Positions 7,336 through 15,884 are shown, counted from the first letter of the stretch. The stretch is DNA of 34,625 bases from Acidobacteriota bacterium (GCA_027295505.1 JAPUKU010000108.1:1-34625), one strand, 5' to 3'. The notes: a model not told the origin generated them from the letters alone. Numbers and translations: made by a program.

Positions 7336-8261
7336 CGTCGAGCTCCCGCCGCCCGGGCAGGCCGGCGCCGGCGCGCAGGCGTCGCTGCACGGGAGGGCTT
7401 GTCATAAGGCCGGATGAGAAGACCGAGCCGGCGCTTCGCCGCCGCGGGAAACGGCGGCTGCGTAATCAGGGCTGTGGCCAGGGCGCGGCTGCAGCCGCAG
7501 CTGCGCTCCGCTGGCAGGGCACGGACAGTCTGTTTGATGACGCGGACGGCCGTATCAGCGTTTCGCTTGAGGTTGGAGAGAACCGCATCGACACTGACAG
7601 CGTCTTCCGTCTCCCGCCAGCAGTCATAATCGGTCACCAGGGCAAGCGTCGAGTAACACAGCTCGGCCTCGCGCGCCAGGCGCGCCTCGGGAAAGTTTGT
7701 CATGCCAATCACCTCAACACCCCAGGAGCGGTACAGATCCGACTCGGCCCGGGTCGAAAACTGCGGCCCCTCAATACACAGGTAGGTGCCCCGCGCGTGC
7801 ACCCGGGCGCCCGCCTTGTGGCCGGCCTGGATCAGGGCCTCGCGCAGAACACTGCAGAATGGATCCGCCAGAGAAACGTGCGCCACGATACCGCTCCCAA
7901 AGAAGCTCATCGGTCTCGACACCGTGCGATCGATCAGTTGATCCGGCACCAGCAGGTGCAGCGGTTCAATCTCCTCACGCATGCTGCCCACGGCACTGGC
8001 CGATATCACGCGGGTCACACCGAGCTGGCGAAAGCCATGGATGTTGGCGCGAACGTTAATCTCGGAAGGCTGCACCCTGTGTCCGATGCCGTGCCGGGCG
8101 AGAAATGCCACGCACCGGCCCTCGAGCATGCCAACGCGATACGGTGCCGACGGTGAGCCGAACGGCGTGCGAACACGCACATCTCGAGGCGATTGCAACC
8201 CAGGGAAATCGTACAGACCACTTCCTCCGATGATGCCGATCTCTGCTTTGATTTTTTGCAC
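7332..8261 (-). CDS. mtnP: S-methyl-5'-thioadenosine phosphorylase
   Basis: Cleaves methylthioadenosine with phosphate to adenine and 5-methylthioribose 1-phosphate, in methionine and polyamine salvage. Motifs: IGIIGGSGLYDF at the N-terminus (phosphate-binding), ARHGIGHR, the ASAVGSMREEI loop, YLCIEGPQFSTRAES, GMTNFPEARLAREAE and VTDYDCW, whose Asp is the likely acid in purine binding. This is the MtnP rather than PNP pattern. Two in-frame GTG starts are possible. GTG at 8261 gives an N-terminus like the family norm and lies just after a candidate promoter; GTG at 8279 adds six residues. The last 20 residues are an Arg/Ala-rich tail not normal in the family. It overlaps pfkB by four bases. 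Confidence 0.93.
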   Translation of the reverse strand: MQKIKAEIGIIGGSGLYDFPGLQSPRDVRVRTPFGSPSAPYRVGMLEGRCVAFLARHGIGHRVQPSEINVRANIHGFRQLGVTRVISASAVGSMREEIEPLHLLVPDQLIDRTVSRPMSFFGSGIVAHVSLADPFCSVLREALIQAGHKAGARVHARGTYLCIEGPQFSTRAESDLYRSWGVEVIGMTNFPEARLAREAELCYSTLALVTDYDCWRETEDAVSVDAVLSNLKRNADTAVRVIKQTVRALPAERSCGCSRALATALITQPPFPAAAKRRLGLLIRPYDKPSRAATPARRRRPARAAGARR

Positions 8262-8269
8262 GGCGGGCG

Positions 8270-8299
8270 AGTCTAGCACCCGGTTTTTCCGGGTGTCAA
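8270..8299 (-). promoter_or_regulatory. Candidate promoter with palindromic spacer upstream of mtnP
   Basis: Minus strand TTGACA (8299-8294, full consensus), an 18-base spacer and TAGACT (8275-8270, 4 of 6). Position 8277-8295 is a perfect inverted repeat, CACCCGG-n5-CCGGGTG, filling the spacer and overlapping the -35. If the promoter is real, transcription would begin near 8263 and the GTG at 8261 would be nearly leaderless. The same repeat could instead be an RNA hairpin after the preceding gene, though no U-run follows it. Confidence 0.45.
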
Positions 8300-8336
8300 C
8301 GCGTGAACCATTCCAGCAAAAGTCCGGCGCCAGCAG

Positions 8337-10394
8337 TCATGGCCGGCTGCGTGCCGGCCGGGTTTGCGGGGTCGGGCGTTCGGCACGAGGTTTCTCGACA
8401 CCGGCGTGAAAGGAAGCGCCGCTCTCGGCGCTCGGCGTTCGCGGCAGCCACGCGCCTGCCACTTGCTGGATGTCCTCCGCAGAACTCAGGGGACCGATTC
8501 GCTCTCTCCCGTCTACCAGTAACGCCGCCGCGCCTTCGGACTGCTCCAGCAAGGCCCGCTCGTCAGGATCGACACGCACCACGCTAGCGCGCGCATCGAA
8601 CCAATCAACCACAACCCAGCGGTGTCGCATCCTCGCCGCCTGCCGCGCCAGCGCCAGCGCCTGCTCGTGCTGCCCCCCCTTGCGTACAACCAGCCTCACC
8701 GGCCGACGCAGCGCGTGGTTCACGGCGCGCGCCAGAGGCGCTGCGTAAGTGCCATAAGAATCCACCTGATCGGCAAACATTTCGAGCGTCTGTTGCGCCT
8801 CGCCCACCAGCATGTTATTACCCGTCAGCGCCGACAGATCCAGCATGACCAGGGCAAATTCAGCGTTCTCGATCAGATCGCGGTCCGGGCGGCGCATGGC
8901 GCCACGCAGCCGCGGATCCTGAAAACGATCGACGAAAGTCGGCGTGGTTTCATCCCGGTAAAACGTTCGCACCGCGGTCACCAGGCTGCTGGCCTCGAGC
9001 AGGTACAGAGGGTTACCTGTCACCTGGTAGGCATCAAGGAGCGCCCGGGCAGTGGATACCTGATCCGTCAGGAGACCCACCATCTGGGCTCTCTCATCGA
9101 AATAGTGCGCCATGCCGCGTGAACCGGCCTTGGATGTTCCGAGAAGAAACTCCAGAATTCCCAGCGCCTCATCTCGATATCGCTCTTCGCCAGTGGCCTG
9201 GTAGGCGCGCAGTAGAGCGGTGGCAGCGTGGGCGTTCCAGGAGACGATTCTGAGCGGGAAAATAGGAGGAGGCTCCACCTTCCGGCGCTTGCGGCGGCTG
9301 AGCTGGAAGTAGCTGCCGAACGCATCCCCCGAACCCTGGGCGCGCATGAACCCGCCCTGGGGATGTGCGAAGCGCTCGATAAGGAAGTTCGCCTGCTCCC
9401 GCACTGCCCGCTCCAGCCAGCGCTCACCCGTGACCAGGAGCCCCTCGGCCATGGCCTCCAGGAGGCGCGCATTGACATCGAGCACCTTTTCGTAACGTGG
9501 CTTGGTCCAGTCACGTTCCATGGCAATCCGAAACACCCCTCCCTCTACTTCATCGTGGAGGGGCGAATCCCAGATCGCCCGCAAGGTGCGAAGGCCAAGG
9601 TCACGGGCTTGCGGATCTCCCTGCAGCCGCACCAGTTGCCAGCAGAACAACAGGGTCTGGGCATCCGGAACCTTCGGGTCCAGACCGAAGCCGCTATACG
9701 TACGATCAAATCGCTCCCTGAGCGCGTTGGCCACGGTCCGTACCACCGCGTAGTCGAGCGGGGCTGAAAACAGGTTCTGGTCGCGTTTGAACCTCCGCAC
9801 GATATCTTCAATCTTCAGATCGAGGATGGAACGATTGTCCCGGTAATAGTCGGCCACGGAACGCAGGTAGTTATAAAGTTCGCCGGCGGGGAGGACGGAT
9901 CCCGCGGCACGGATGTAACTCCCCTTCGGACTCTTCAGGTAAAGCGATTCGCCGCTGGGCATGACGATCGCGATGCTCGGCAGGGCGCCGGCGTTGAAGC
10001 GCTCCTTGATATCCGGCCGCCTGTCCACGTCCACCCGCACGGGAATGTAAAGATCCCGCAGCGTCGCCCAGACACGGGGATCGCTGAAGGTGTTGGCGTC
10101 CATAATCCGGCCCATGGTGTTCCAGGGATTGGTGAGATAGAGGAAAATGGGTCGATCCAGTTTCTCGGCAACCTCAAGCATGTGCATGGACCAGGTCCGC
10201 CAAGCCACGGCAGGTGCTCGCACGGTCCGCTCCATCGCGGGGCCGGACGAACGGGGCTCACCGGCCGGGTCTTCCGCTTCAGCTCCCGTTTCCAGGGGAG
10301 CGGATTTTTCCCGTTCGGTCGCGGGGAGTTGAACCCCCACCGACAGAAGCAGCGCGGCCGCAACCAGAGCTGTGAAAATCGTCCTTCTTCTCAT
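8337..10394 (-). CDS. Secreted YyaL/SSP411-like protein with degenerate thioredoxin-like domain
   Basis: A 685-residue protein. Residues 1-25 are a signal peptide (basic start, then ALVAAALLLSVGV), so it is exported. After a Pro/Glu-rich linker, residues 60-170 form a thioredoxin-like domain of the DUF255 type: RPIFLYL, FSDPRVWATLRDLYIPVRVD, DRRPDIKERF. Where this family has CHWC, the sequence reads NTMG, so both redox cysteines are gone. Residues 200-600 are an alpha/alpha-barrel resembling N-acylglucosamine epimerase or glycosidase folds (TGERWLERAVREQANFL, SWNAHAATALLRAYQATGEERY, EFALVMLDLSALTG). A tail after 660 is Pro/Arg-rich. The ATG at 10394 has AAGGAG seven bases upstream. It is likely a non-redox periplasmic protein; the substrate is unknown. 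The overall family call is moderately confident. Confidence 0.75.
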   Translation of the reverse strand: MRRRTIFTALVAAALLLSVGVQLPATEREKSAPLETGAEAEDPAGEPRSSGPAMERTVRAPAVAWRTWSMHMLEVAEKLDRPIFLYLTNPWNTMGRIMDANTFSDPRVWATLRDLYIPVRVDVDRRPDIKERFNAGALPSIAIVMPSGESLYLKSPKGSYIRAAGSVLPAGELYNYLRSVADYYRDNRSILDLKIEDIVRRFKRDQNLFSAPLDYAVVRTVANALRERFDRTYSGFGLDPKVPDAQTLLFCWQLVRLQGDPQARDLGLRTLRAIWDSPLHDEVEGGVFRIAMERDWTKPRYEKVLDVNARLLEAMAEGLLVTGERWLERAVREQANFLIERFAHPQGGFMRAQGSGDAFGSYFQLSRRKRRKVEPPPIFPLRIVSWNAHAATALLRAYQATGEERYRDEALGILEFLLGTSKAGSRGMAHYFDERAQMVGLLTDQVSTARALLDAYQVTGNPLYLLEASSLVTAVRTFYRDETTPTFVDRFQDPRLRGAMRRPDRDLIENAEFALVMLDLSALTGNNMLVGEAQQTLEMFADQVDSYGTYAAPLARAVNHALRRPVRLVVRKGGQHEQALALARQAARMRHRWVVVDWFDARASVVRVDPDERALLEQSEGAAALLVDGRERIGPLSSAEDIQQVAGAWLPRTPSAESGASFHAGVEKPRAERPTPQTRPARSRP

Positions 10395-10465
10395 CGTTCT
10401 CCTTCAAGCCAGACTTTCACGGCAGCAGCGGGCGAACTCAACCGCCGGTACAACTCGAATTCGGA

Positions 10466-10858
10466 TCACCGGTCTTGGAATGGCCCGCTCAGGGTCATGA
10501 CCAGAGCGTTACGCCCGGCGGCTTCAATGCTAAAGCCATTGAGGGCGCGCCCCGCACGGGCCTTGCGCAGCACGCGCGCCGCAGCGCCACCGCACTGAAG
10601 GCGCACGCGCAGGCTCTGCGGGCAACGCAGGAGTCGCAGGCGCACTGGCCCGGAACCCCTCGCGGCGGTGGCCACCAGGTCCAGGACCTCGCCTGCCAGC
10701 GCACTGGCGTGCCGCACCCCGAGGCCGGCCAACCGCGCAAAAGCGGCGACGAGCGGCGCCAGCGAGGCGATCAATGCGGGGCCGGCCGCCACCACGACCT
10801 CGACGGCCTCCTGCGGTGCGCTCTGCCTGGAAACCGGCTCTCGGGGGCTCAAACTCAT
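10466..10858 (-). CDS. Small protein of unknown function coupled to scoB
   Basis: Not recognised with confidence. A 130-residue, Ala/Leu/Arg-rich soluble protein. Its ATG at 10858 overlaps the scoB stop by one base (TGATG), which supports it being a real, coupled gene. The order is a beta strand (VEVVVAAG), helices with ALIASLAPLVAAFARLAGLG and ALAGEVLDLVATAA, then strands (PVRLRLLRCP, LRVRLQC) and a final strand pair. This resembles the layout of RsbW/SpoIIAB-type ATPase domains, but the Asn box and Gly-rich boxes are missing, so an active GHKL ATPase is unlikely. It may be a divergent regulator of the operon or a spurious frame in GC-rich DNA. Confidence 0.5.
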   Translation of the reverse strand: MSLSPREPVSRQSAPQEAVEVVVAAGPALIASLAPLVAAFARLAGLGVRHASALAGEVLDLVATAARGSGPVRLRLLRCPQSLRVRLQCGGAAARVLRKARAGRALNGFSIEAAGRNALVMTLSGPFQDR

Positions 10859-11523
10859 CAGCAATCCATCTTCCTCACACCGGCGGCGGGCATCAGCAGG
10901 CGGGCGCCGCTTGCCGCCTGGACCTCCTCGACGCTGGTTTCCGGGGCGATCTCCTCGAGCACGAGGCCGTCCGGCGTGACGACAATGTAGGCCAGCTCGG
11001 TGACAATCTCGGTCACCACGCGCTCACCGGTCAGCGGCAGGCTGCAACGCTCCAGGATCTTCGGCTCCCCGGTCTTGGTCGTATGGGTCATGGTGACCAT
11101 CACTCGGCGGGCTCCCGCCACCAGATCCATGGCGCCACCCATCCCTTTGACGCGCTTTCCGGGAATCATCCAGTTTGCAAGATTGCCCAGCTCGTCAACC
11201 TGCATGGCGCCCAGCACGCTGATATCAATGTGTCCGCCCCGGATCATGGCGAACGAGTCGGCGCTCGAGAAATACGAGGCGCCTGGCAGCTCAGTGATGG
11301 TCTCCTTGCCGGCGTTGATCAGATCGGCGTCCTCCTCTCCCTCCAGCGGATAAGGGCCGACACCGAGCATGCCGTTCTCCGTCTGCAGCACGACCTGCAC
11401 CGTCGGCGGCAGCACACTCGGGATCAGCGTCGGGATGCCGATCCCCAAGTTGGCAACCATGCCGTTCTTGAATTCCTTAGCTGCTCGGCGTACGATGCGT
11501 TCTCTTCTCGATCCAGCGCTCAT
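10858..11523 (-). CDS. scoB: 3-oxoacid CoA-transferase subunit B
   Basis: A 221-residue catalytic subunit. With subunit A it moves CoA from succinyl-CoA (or acetyl-CoA) to acetoacetate or similar 3-oxoacids, linking ketone bodies to acetyl-CoA. The family pattern is clear: [24 protein letters not shown] (25-33), the TENGMLG loop with catalytic Glu49, [15 protein letters not shown], and [15 protein letters not shown]. An upstream ATG at 11574 would add 17 poorly conserved residues and overlap scoA by 98 bases. The chosen ATG at 11523 has GGAGAG four bases upstream and fits the family's usual start. It still overlaps scoA by 47 bases, which is more than at the other junctions. Confidence 0.95.
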   Translation of the reverse strand: MSAGSRRERIVRRAAKEFKNGMVANLGIGIPTLIPSVLPPTVQVVLQTENGMLGVGPYPLEGEEDADLINAGKETITELPGASYFSSADSFAMIRGGHIDISVLGAMQVDELGNLANWMIPGKRVKGMGGAMDLVAGARRVMVTMTHTTKTGEPKILERCSLPLTGERVVTEIVTELAYIVVTPDGLVLEEIAPETSVEEVQAASGARLLMPAAGVRKMDC

Positions 11524-12178
11524 AGTTCTCTCCGCGAACAACGCGGTCCACGTAGACTCCGGGTGTGACGACACACTCCGGATCGATCTCTCCCGGCTCC
11601 GCGATATGCTCCACTTCCGCTATGGTGCACCGTGCCGCGGTGGCCATGACCGGATTGAAGTTTCGCGCCGTCTTGCGATATATGAGATTACCCGTGGTGT
11701 CCCCCCGGAAGGCCCGCACCAGCGCAAAATCCGCGCGCAGAGGCCGCTCCAGCACGTAGCGACGGCCGTCGAACTCGCGCACTTCCTTGCCCTCAGCCAC
11801 CAGAGTGCCAGCCCCCGTGGGCGTGTAGAACGCAGCGATCCCGGCTCCCGCAGCGCGCATGCGCTCCGACAGCGTTCCCTGGGGGGTGAGCTCGACTTCG
11901 ATTTTCTTCTGAAGGATCTGCTCTTCGAAGAGCTTGTTCTCACCAATATAGCTGGAGATCATCTTGCGGATCTGCCCCGTGGCCAGCAGCAGGGCCAGGC
12001 CATGGCCCGGCATGCCCGCGTTATTGCTGATGATGGTGAGACCTTTCACTCCCCGCTCGCGCAGAGCGAGGATCAGGTTCTCGGGCACACCCGCCATGCC
12101 GAACCCACCGCACATCAGGGTGGCGCCGTCCGGAACGTCGGCAACCGCTTCCAGGGCGCTAGCTACCACCTTGTTCAT
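11477..12178 (-). CDS. scoA: 3-oxoacid CoA-transferase subunit A
   Basis: A 233-residue partner of ScoB. It has the N-terminal CoA-transferase family I signature: [20 protein letters not shown] (17-36) with the Gly-rich loop, [44 protein letters not shown] and [17 protein letters not shown]. The central [28 protein letters not shown] is typical. The start at 12178 overlaps the methylmalonyl-CoA epimerase stop as ATGA. Together with acyl-CoA dehydrogenase and epimerase it points to catabolism of branched-chain amino acids, odd-chain or short-chain acyl groups. The natural acceptor (acetoacetate, 3-oxoadipate or another acid) cannot be told from sequence. Confidence 0.95.
   Translation of the reverse strand: MNKVVASALEAVADVPDGATLMCGGFGMAGVPENLILALRERGVKGLTIISNNAGMPGHGLALLLATGQIRKMISSYIGENKLFEEQILQKKIEVELTPQGTLSERMRAAGAGIAAFYTPTGAGTLVAEGKEVREFDGRRYVLERPLRADFALVRAFRGDTTGNLIYRKTARNFNPVMATAARCTIAEVEHIAEPGEIDPECVVTPGVYVDRVVRGENYERWIEKRTHRTPSS
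11528..11533 (-). promoter_or_regulatory. Ribosome binding site deciding the scoB start
   Basis: GGAGAG on the minus strand, four bases before ATG 11523. It lies inside the scoA coding region and argues for the shorter scoB start over the ATG at 11574. Confidence 0.65.
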
Positions 12179-12591
12179 GCGGATCCTCCGCCACCTTTCT
12201 CGCGCAGCTCGATGAGAACGCCACCGGTGGATCGCGGATGGAAAAACGCCACCCGCTCACCCTCCGCCCCCTCACGCGGATAGCCAGGCAACAGCTCCAA
12301 TCCCCGGGACCGCAGATCGGGGATCCGCTTCTCCAGTTCGTCCACCTGGAAGCAGACGTGGTGAAGGCCCTCTCCGCGCTTCTTGAGGAAGCGGGCTATC
12401 GGAGAGGACTCGTTTGTAGGTTCCAGAAGCTCCAGCCGCGTCTCACCGATCGGCAGAAAGGCGACCCTCACTCCTTCCTCGGGTACCTCCTCGACACTGC
12501 CGACCTCCAACCCCAGACCGTCCCGATAGACGCCGAGCGCCTTTTCGATCCCATGCACCGCCACTCCGAAGTGATCGATCTTTTTCAGCAT
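12175..12591 (-). CDS. mce: Methylmalonyl-CoA epimerase
   Basis: A 138-residue vicinal-oxygen-chelate enzyme interconverting (2S)- and (2R)-methylmalonyl-CoA in propionate metabolism. Two beta-alpha-beta-beta-beta units are visible. Expected metal ligands: His7 in KIDHFGVAV, Glu54 in the TRLELLEP strand, His78 in GEGLHHVCFQV and Glu128 in VLIELRE. The TNESSPIARFLKKRGEGLHH stretch is a strong family marker. It lies between meaB and scoA with a four-base overlap into scoA and a 23-base gap from meaB. The mutase that uses its product is not in the window. Confidence 0.94.
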   Translation of the reverse strand: MLKKIDHFGVAVHGIEKALGVYRDGLGLEVGSVEEVPEEGVRVAFLPIGETRLELLEPTNESSPIARFLKKRGEGLHHVCFQVDELEKRIPDLRSRGLELLPGYPREGAEGERVAFFHPRSTGGVLIELREKGGGGSA

Positions 12592-12614
12592 CCCGTTCCC
12601 TTCTCTATACGGTT

Positions 12615-13598
12615 TTACTTGCCAGCCTTCAACCTCACCCGGCGCAATATCGACTCCGCCACCGAGAAGGGGTCACGCCGCCGGCCGGCGATCTCCGCCA
12701 CCAGGCCGTCCATCTCCTGCGCCAGAGGCATGGCCTCGAGCAGGCGGCTCCAGAGCCCTTCGTCAATCAACTCCCGGAGCCTGCGGGCCCACGCCCGGCG
12801 CAGGCGCTCCTGGCGCCGGGGCCGGTTGCGGGGGTCCGCCGCGTGCTGCTCAATGGCGGCGCGCAGTTCCTCGATCCCCTCGCCCGTGGTCGCCACCGTT
12901 CTCACGATGGGCGAGACCCACTCCCCCTTCGGGTGCTCGACCAGGCCGCGGAGGTTCTCGAGTTCCTGATGCAGCCGGTCCGCTCCCTCATGGTCAGACT
13001 TATTGATGACGAAGATGTCCGCTACCTCAAGGATACCAGCTTTAATGGCCTGGACGTCATCTCCCAGCCCCGGGACCATGGCCACGACCACGGTATCGGC
13101 CATTTCGATGACCTCAATCTCGTCCTGGCCCACCCCCACGGTCTCGATCAGGATGCGCTGGTGTCCAGCGGCGTCGATCAGATCGACGACGGCCGGAGTC
13201 GCCACCGCGAGCCCTCCCAGGTGCTGCCGCGTGGCCATGCTGCGGATGAAAACTCCCGGATCGGACGTGTGGCGCTGCATGCGGATGCGGTCGCCCAGGA
13301 GGGCCCCCCCGCTGAAGGCGCTGGAGGGGTCAACCGCCACCACGCCCACCCGCTCGTCAGCCTTCCGGTAGAGGGTCGCCAGGCCGTCCACGAGAGTGCT
13401 CTTGCCCGCGCCCGGAATACCGGTCACCCCCACCACGAACGCGGACCCCGCATGCGTGAAGGTGAGTTGCGTCATCTGACGGCCGGCCTCTCCACCCCCT
13501 TCCACCAGGGAAATTGCCCGTGCCAGCGCACGGGTGTCGCCCGCGAGCAGGCGCTCCTTGAGGGCTTCCAGGCCATCCTTCGACCGTGCGCCGCCCAT
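12615..13598 (-). CDS. meaB: MeaB/ArgK-type G3E GTPase, methylmalonyl-CoA mutase chaperone
   Basis: A 327-residue P-loop GTPase that protects and reloads adenosylcobalamin in methylmalonyl-CoA mutase. It has Walker A GIPGAGKS (60-67), VVAVDPSSAFSGGALLGDR, RMQRHTSDPGVFIRSMATR, the LIETVGVGQDE switch, ADTVVVAMVPGLGDDVQAIKAGI and FVINKSDHEG for guanine binding. The start ATG at 13598 forms TAATG with the stop of the acyl-CoA dehydrogenase gene; a longer frame beginning at 13679 would add 27 unlike residues and overlap that gene. It implies a B12-dependent mutase elsewhere on the genome. The identification is secure. Confidence 0.95.
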   Translation of the reverse strand: MGGARSKDGLEALKERLLAGDTRALARAISLVEGGGEAGRQMTQLTFTHAGSAFVVGVTGIPGAGKSTLVDGLATLYRKADERVGVVAVDPSSAFSGGALLGDRIRMQRHTSDPGVFIRSMATRQHLGGLAVATPAVVDLIDAAGHQRILIETVGVGQDEIEVIEMADTVVVAMVPGLGDDVQAIKAGILEVADIFVINKSDHEGADRLHQELENLRGLVEHPKGEWVSPIVRTVATTGEGIEELRAAIEQHAADPRNRPRRQERLRRAWARRLRELIDEGLWSRLLEAMPLAQEMDGLVAEIAGRRRDPFSVAESILRRVRLKAGK

Positions 13599-14752
13599 TA
13601 CCCCGCCGATCTCCTGCCGATCAACGAGCGGGCGATCACCAGGCGCTGGATTTCCGAGGTGCCCTCTCCGATGGTGCACAACTTCACGTCGCGGTAAAAC
13701 TTTTCCACCGGATAGTCCTTGGTGAAGCCATAGCCACCGTGAATCTGCACCGCAACATTGGCGGCCTGTACCGCGATCTCACCCGAGTACAGCTTGGCCA
13801 TGGCAGCGGCGCAGCCCACATCCTGATCCTGATCCTTCAGGCTGGCGGCCCGGTAGGTGAGCCAGCGAGCCGCCTCGGCGCGGGTTGCCATGTCGGCAAG
13901 CATGAACTGCACCGCCTGGAACTGTGCGATAGGCCGATTGAACTGCTCGCGCTGCCGCGCGTACGAGAGGGAATGATGCAGGCAACCCTGGGCCATCCCC
14001 ACGGCGAGGGCCGCAATCGAGATCCGCCCACCATCCAATATCTGCAGGGCGTTGACGAACCCCTGCCCTTCCTGGCCCAGCAGGGCTTCGGCAGGCACCC
14101 GGCAGTCGTCCATAATCAGCTCGGAAGTCTCGCTGGCACGCATGCCGAGCTTGTTCTCTTTCTTGCCGGCGCGGAACCCCTCGGTGTTCTTGGCGATGAT
14201 GAAAGCCGAAATGCCCTTCTTGCCGGCCTGGCGATCGCTGACCGCGAACACCACCGCCACGTCGCACACGCTGCCATGGGTGGCGAATGTCTTCGAGCCG
14301 TTCAGCACCCAGTTGTCACCCTCACGCTTGGCCTGCGTTTTCGTGCCGCTGGCATCACTGCCCGCGGTTGGCTCGGTGAGGGACCAGGCGCCGATGAACT
14401 CCCCTCTCGCCAATGGCTTCAGGTAGCGCTCCTTCTGCTCCTCGGTGCCGAACTTATAAATGTGGTTGGAGCAAAGACTGTTGTGGGCGGCGACGGAGAG
14501 CGCGATGGAGCCGTCCACCCGGGCCAGCCCCTCGAGAACGGTGACGTAATCGACATACGACAGACCGGCACCGTCATACTCGGGCGGAAACAGGATGCCC
14601 AGCAACCCGAGCTCCGCGAGGCTCCGGAAGATCGCCCGCGGGAATTCCTGTTTTTCGTCGAAGTGGAGCACCCTCGGCGCAATCTCGCGCTCGGCGAACT
14701 CACGCACGGTGCGCCGGATCTCCTGGTTTTCTACAGTGAAGGAAAAGTCCAT
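13598..14752 (-). CDS. Short-chain-type acyl-CoA dehydrogenase
   Basis: A 384-residue FAD enzyme that oxidises an acyl-CoA to the 2-enoyl-CoA and hands electrons to ETF. Domains: N-terminal helical (1-120), central beta with WSLTEPTAGSDASG (118-131) and NGSKTFATHG, and C-terminal helical with REQFNRPIAQFQAVQF, AAMAKLYSGE, QIHGGYGFTKDYPVEKFYRD and CTIGEGTSEIQ, in which Glu363 is the expected catalytic base. This position of the Glu is that of short-chain, butyryl- and glutaryl-type members. Exact chain preference is not readable. It is the first gene of the operon; its stop overlaps meaB's start (TAATG). A candidate promoter sits at 14767-14796. Confidence 0.94.
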   Translation of the reverse strand: MDFSFTVENQEIRRTVREFAEREIAPRVLHFDEKQEFPRAIFRSLAELGLLGILFPPEYDGAGLSYVDYVTVLEGLARVDGSIALSVAAHNSLCSNHIYKFGTEEQKERYLKPLARGEFIGAWSLTEPTAGSDASGTKTQAKREGDNWVLNGSKTFATHGSVCDVAVVFAVSDRQAGKKGISAFIIAKNTEGFRAGKKENKLGMRASETSELIMDDCRVPAEALLGQEGQGFVNALQILDGGRISIAALAVGMAQGCLHHSLSYARQREQFNRPIAQFQAVQFMLADMATRAEAARWLTYRAASLKDQDQDVGCAAAMAKLYSGEIAVQAANVAVQIHGGYGFTKDYPVEKFYRDVKLCTIGEGTSEIQRLVIARSLIGRRSAG

Positions 14753-14766
14753 AGCTCGGAACAGTT

Positions 14767-14796
14767 AGAGTAGCGTGAGGGTCGGCACGAGGTCAA
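14767..14796 (-). promoter_or_regulatory. Candidate promoter for acyl-CoA dehydrogenase operon
   Basis: Minus strand TTGACC (14796-14791, 5 of 6), an 18-base spacer and TACTCT (14772-14767, 3 of 6), some 15 bases before the ATG at 14752. The -10 is weak and the leader would be very short, so confidence is modest. It is the best pair in the 91-base gap. Confidence 0.4.
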
Positions 14797-14800
14797 TTGA

Positions 14801-14824
14801 GCGAGGCGGAAACCCTCCGGTCGC
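14801..14824 (-). terminator. Weak hairpin after the threonine aldolase gene
   Basis: Arms GCGA and CGGA pair with TCCG and TCGC around a GGGTT loop, with a small internal mismatch. It lies 20 bases past the stop of the long Bat operon. No U-run follows, so it is at best a weak or Rho-assisted stop. Confidence 0.25.
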
Positions 14825-14843
14825 GGACCCTGGGAGAAGTGAC

Positions 14844-15884
14844 TCAGCCGAGCAGTTTTGAGGCAATCTGAAGTGTGCGTTCGACCCCCGCGTCGGTGAT
14901 TCCATAGTGGGTCACCATGCGCACAATCCGCGAATCCATGGGCAGAGCGAGAACTCCCTCCGCGCCCAAGGCCTGCACCAGACGCGGGGCATCCCAGCCA
15001 TCCTCCGTCACCTCCAGCATGAGGATGTTGGTCTGCACCTCCTCCGGCCGGGTGCGGAGCCCCTTCAGCTCTCCGAGTCCTTCGGCCAGGCGGCGGGCGC
15101 GGTCGTGGTCTTGCCCAAGACGATCGATCGTTTCATCAAATGCCACCAGACCGGCCGCTGCCAGGACGCCCGCCTGTCGCATGCCGCCTCCGAAGCGCTT
15201 GCGGATCCGGCGCGCCTCGGCAATGCGCTCGACGTCAGAAGCCAACACCGAACCGACCGGGGCCCCGAGTCCCTTGGAAAGACAGGTCATAACGCTGGTG
15301 AATCCGTCCGTGAGTTTGGCGGCCTCAACTCCAAGCGCGGCACTGGCGTTGAAGATGCGAGCGCCGTCCAGATGAACGGGTATCTGCAGACGGTGCGCCA
15401 CCGCCAGCATGGCACGCGTGGATTCCGAGGAAGCGACGGTGCCTCCGGCCAGATTGTGCGTGTTTTCCCAGGTGATGAGAGCCGTGCGAGGCATGTAATA
15501 CAGATCGGGCCGCAGCGCTTTCTCTATATCAGCGGAGCTGGGAAATCCCCGGCGCGAGGGCACCGGCCGCGCCATTGCTCCGGAGAGATCCGCCATGGCG
15601 GCCATCTCGAAGTTATAGATGTGGGATCGCTCGTCAACGATCACCTCCTCCCCTCTGCGGGCAAGCAGGCGAATCGCTATCTGGTTGCCCATCGTTCCGG
15701 AGGGCACGAACAGGGCTGCCGCGAAGCCGAGCAGCTCCGCCGCACGCTCTTCCAGGCGGCGAACGGTCGGATCCTCGCCGTAGACATCGTCGCCCACCTC
15801 CGCGCCGGCCATGGCGCGGCGCATGGAAGGCGTCGGCTGGGTGACCGTATCACTGCGCAGATCGATCCGCTGTTCGGGGCTCAC
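14844..15884 (-). CDS. ltaE: Low-specificity L-threonine aldolase
   Basis: A 346-residue PLP enzyme cleaving threonine or allo-threonine to glycine and acetaldehyde. Family features: [12 protein letters not shown] at the N-terminus, [24 protein letters not shown] (59-71), [32 protein letters not shown] (171-181) and [13 protein letters not shown] with the PLP lysine Lys204. The C-terminal [15 protein letters not shown] is also typical. GTG at 15884 is chosen because it overlaps the hemW stop as GTGA; a longer frame from 15965 adds unlike, Pro/Gly-rich residues. Last gene of the long Bat operon, though its enzymatic role has no evident link to it. A related beta-eliminating aldolase is possible but less likely. 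Confidence 0.93.
   Translation of the reverse strand: MSPEQRIDLRSDTVTQPTPSMRRAMAGAEVGDDVYGEDPTVRRLEERAAELLGFAAALFVPSGTMGNQIAIRLLARRGEEVIVDERSHIYNFEMAAMADLSGAMARPVPSRRGFPSSADIEKALRPDLYYMPRTALITWENTHNLAGGTVASSESTRAMLAVAHRLQIPVHLDGARIFNASAALGVEAAKLTDGFTSVMTCLSKGLGAPVGSVLASDVERIAEARRIRKRFGGGMRQAGVLAAAGLVAFDETIDRLGQDHDRARRLAEGLGELKGLRTRPEEVQTNILMLEVTEDGWDAPRLVQALGAEGVLALPMDSRIVRMVTHYGITDAGVERTLQIASKLLG

Noticed and set aside
6019-7407. Plus-strand frame of 462 codons antisense to pfkB and the membrane protein
   Set aside because: No ribosome site, no motif, and it opposes two well supported genes.
8277-8295. Rho-independent terminator after the gene ending at 8337
   Set aside because: The stem is perfect but no U-run follows on the minus strand, and it sits inside a TTGACA-TAGACT promoter candidate, so a regulatory reading is favoured.
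13586-14773. Plus-strand frame of 395 codons antisense to acyl-CoA dehydrogenase
   Set aside because: It mirrors a strongly conserved enzyme and shows no conserved domain.
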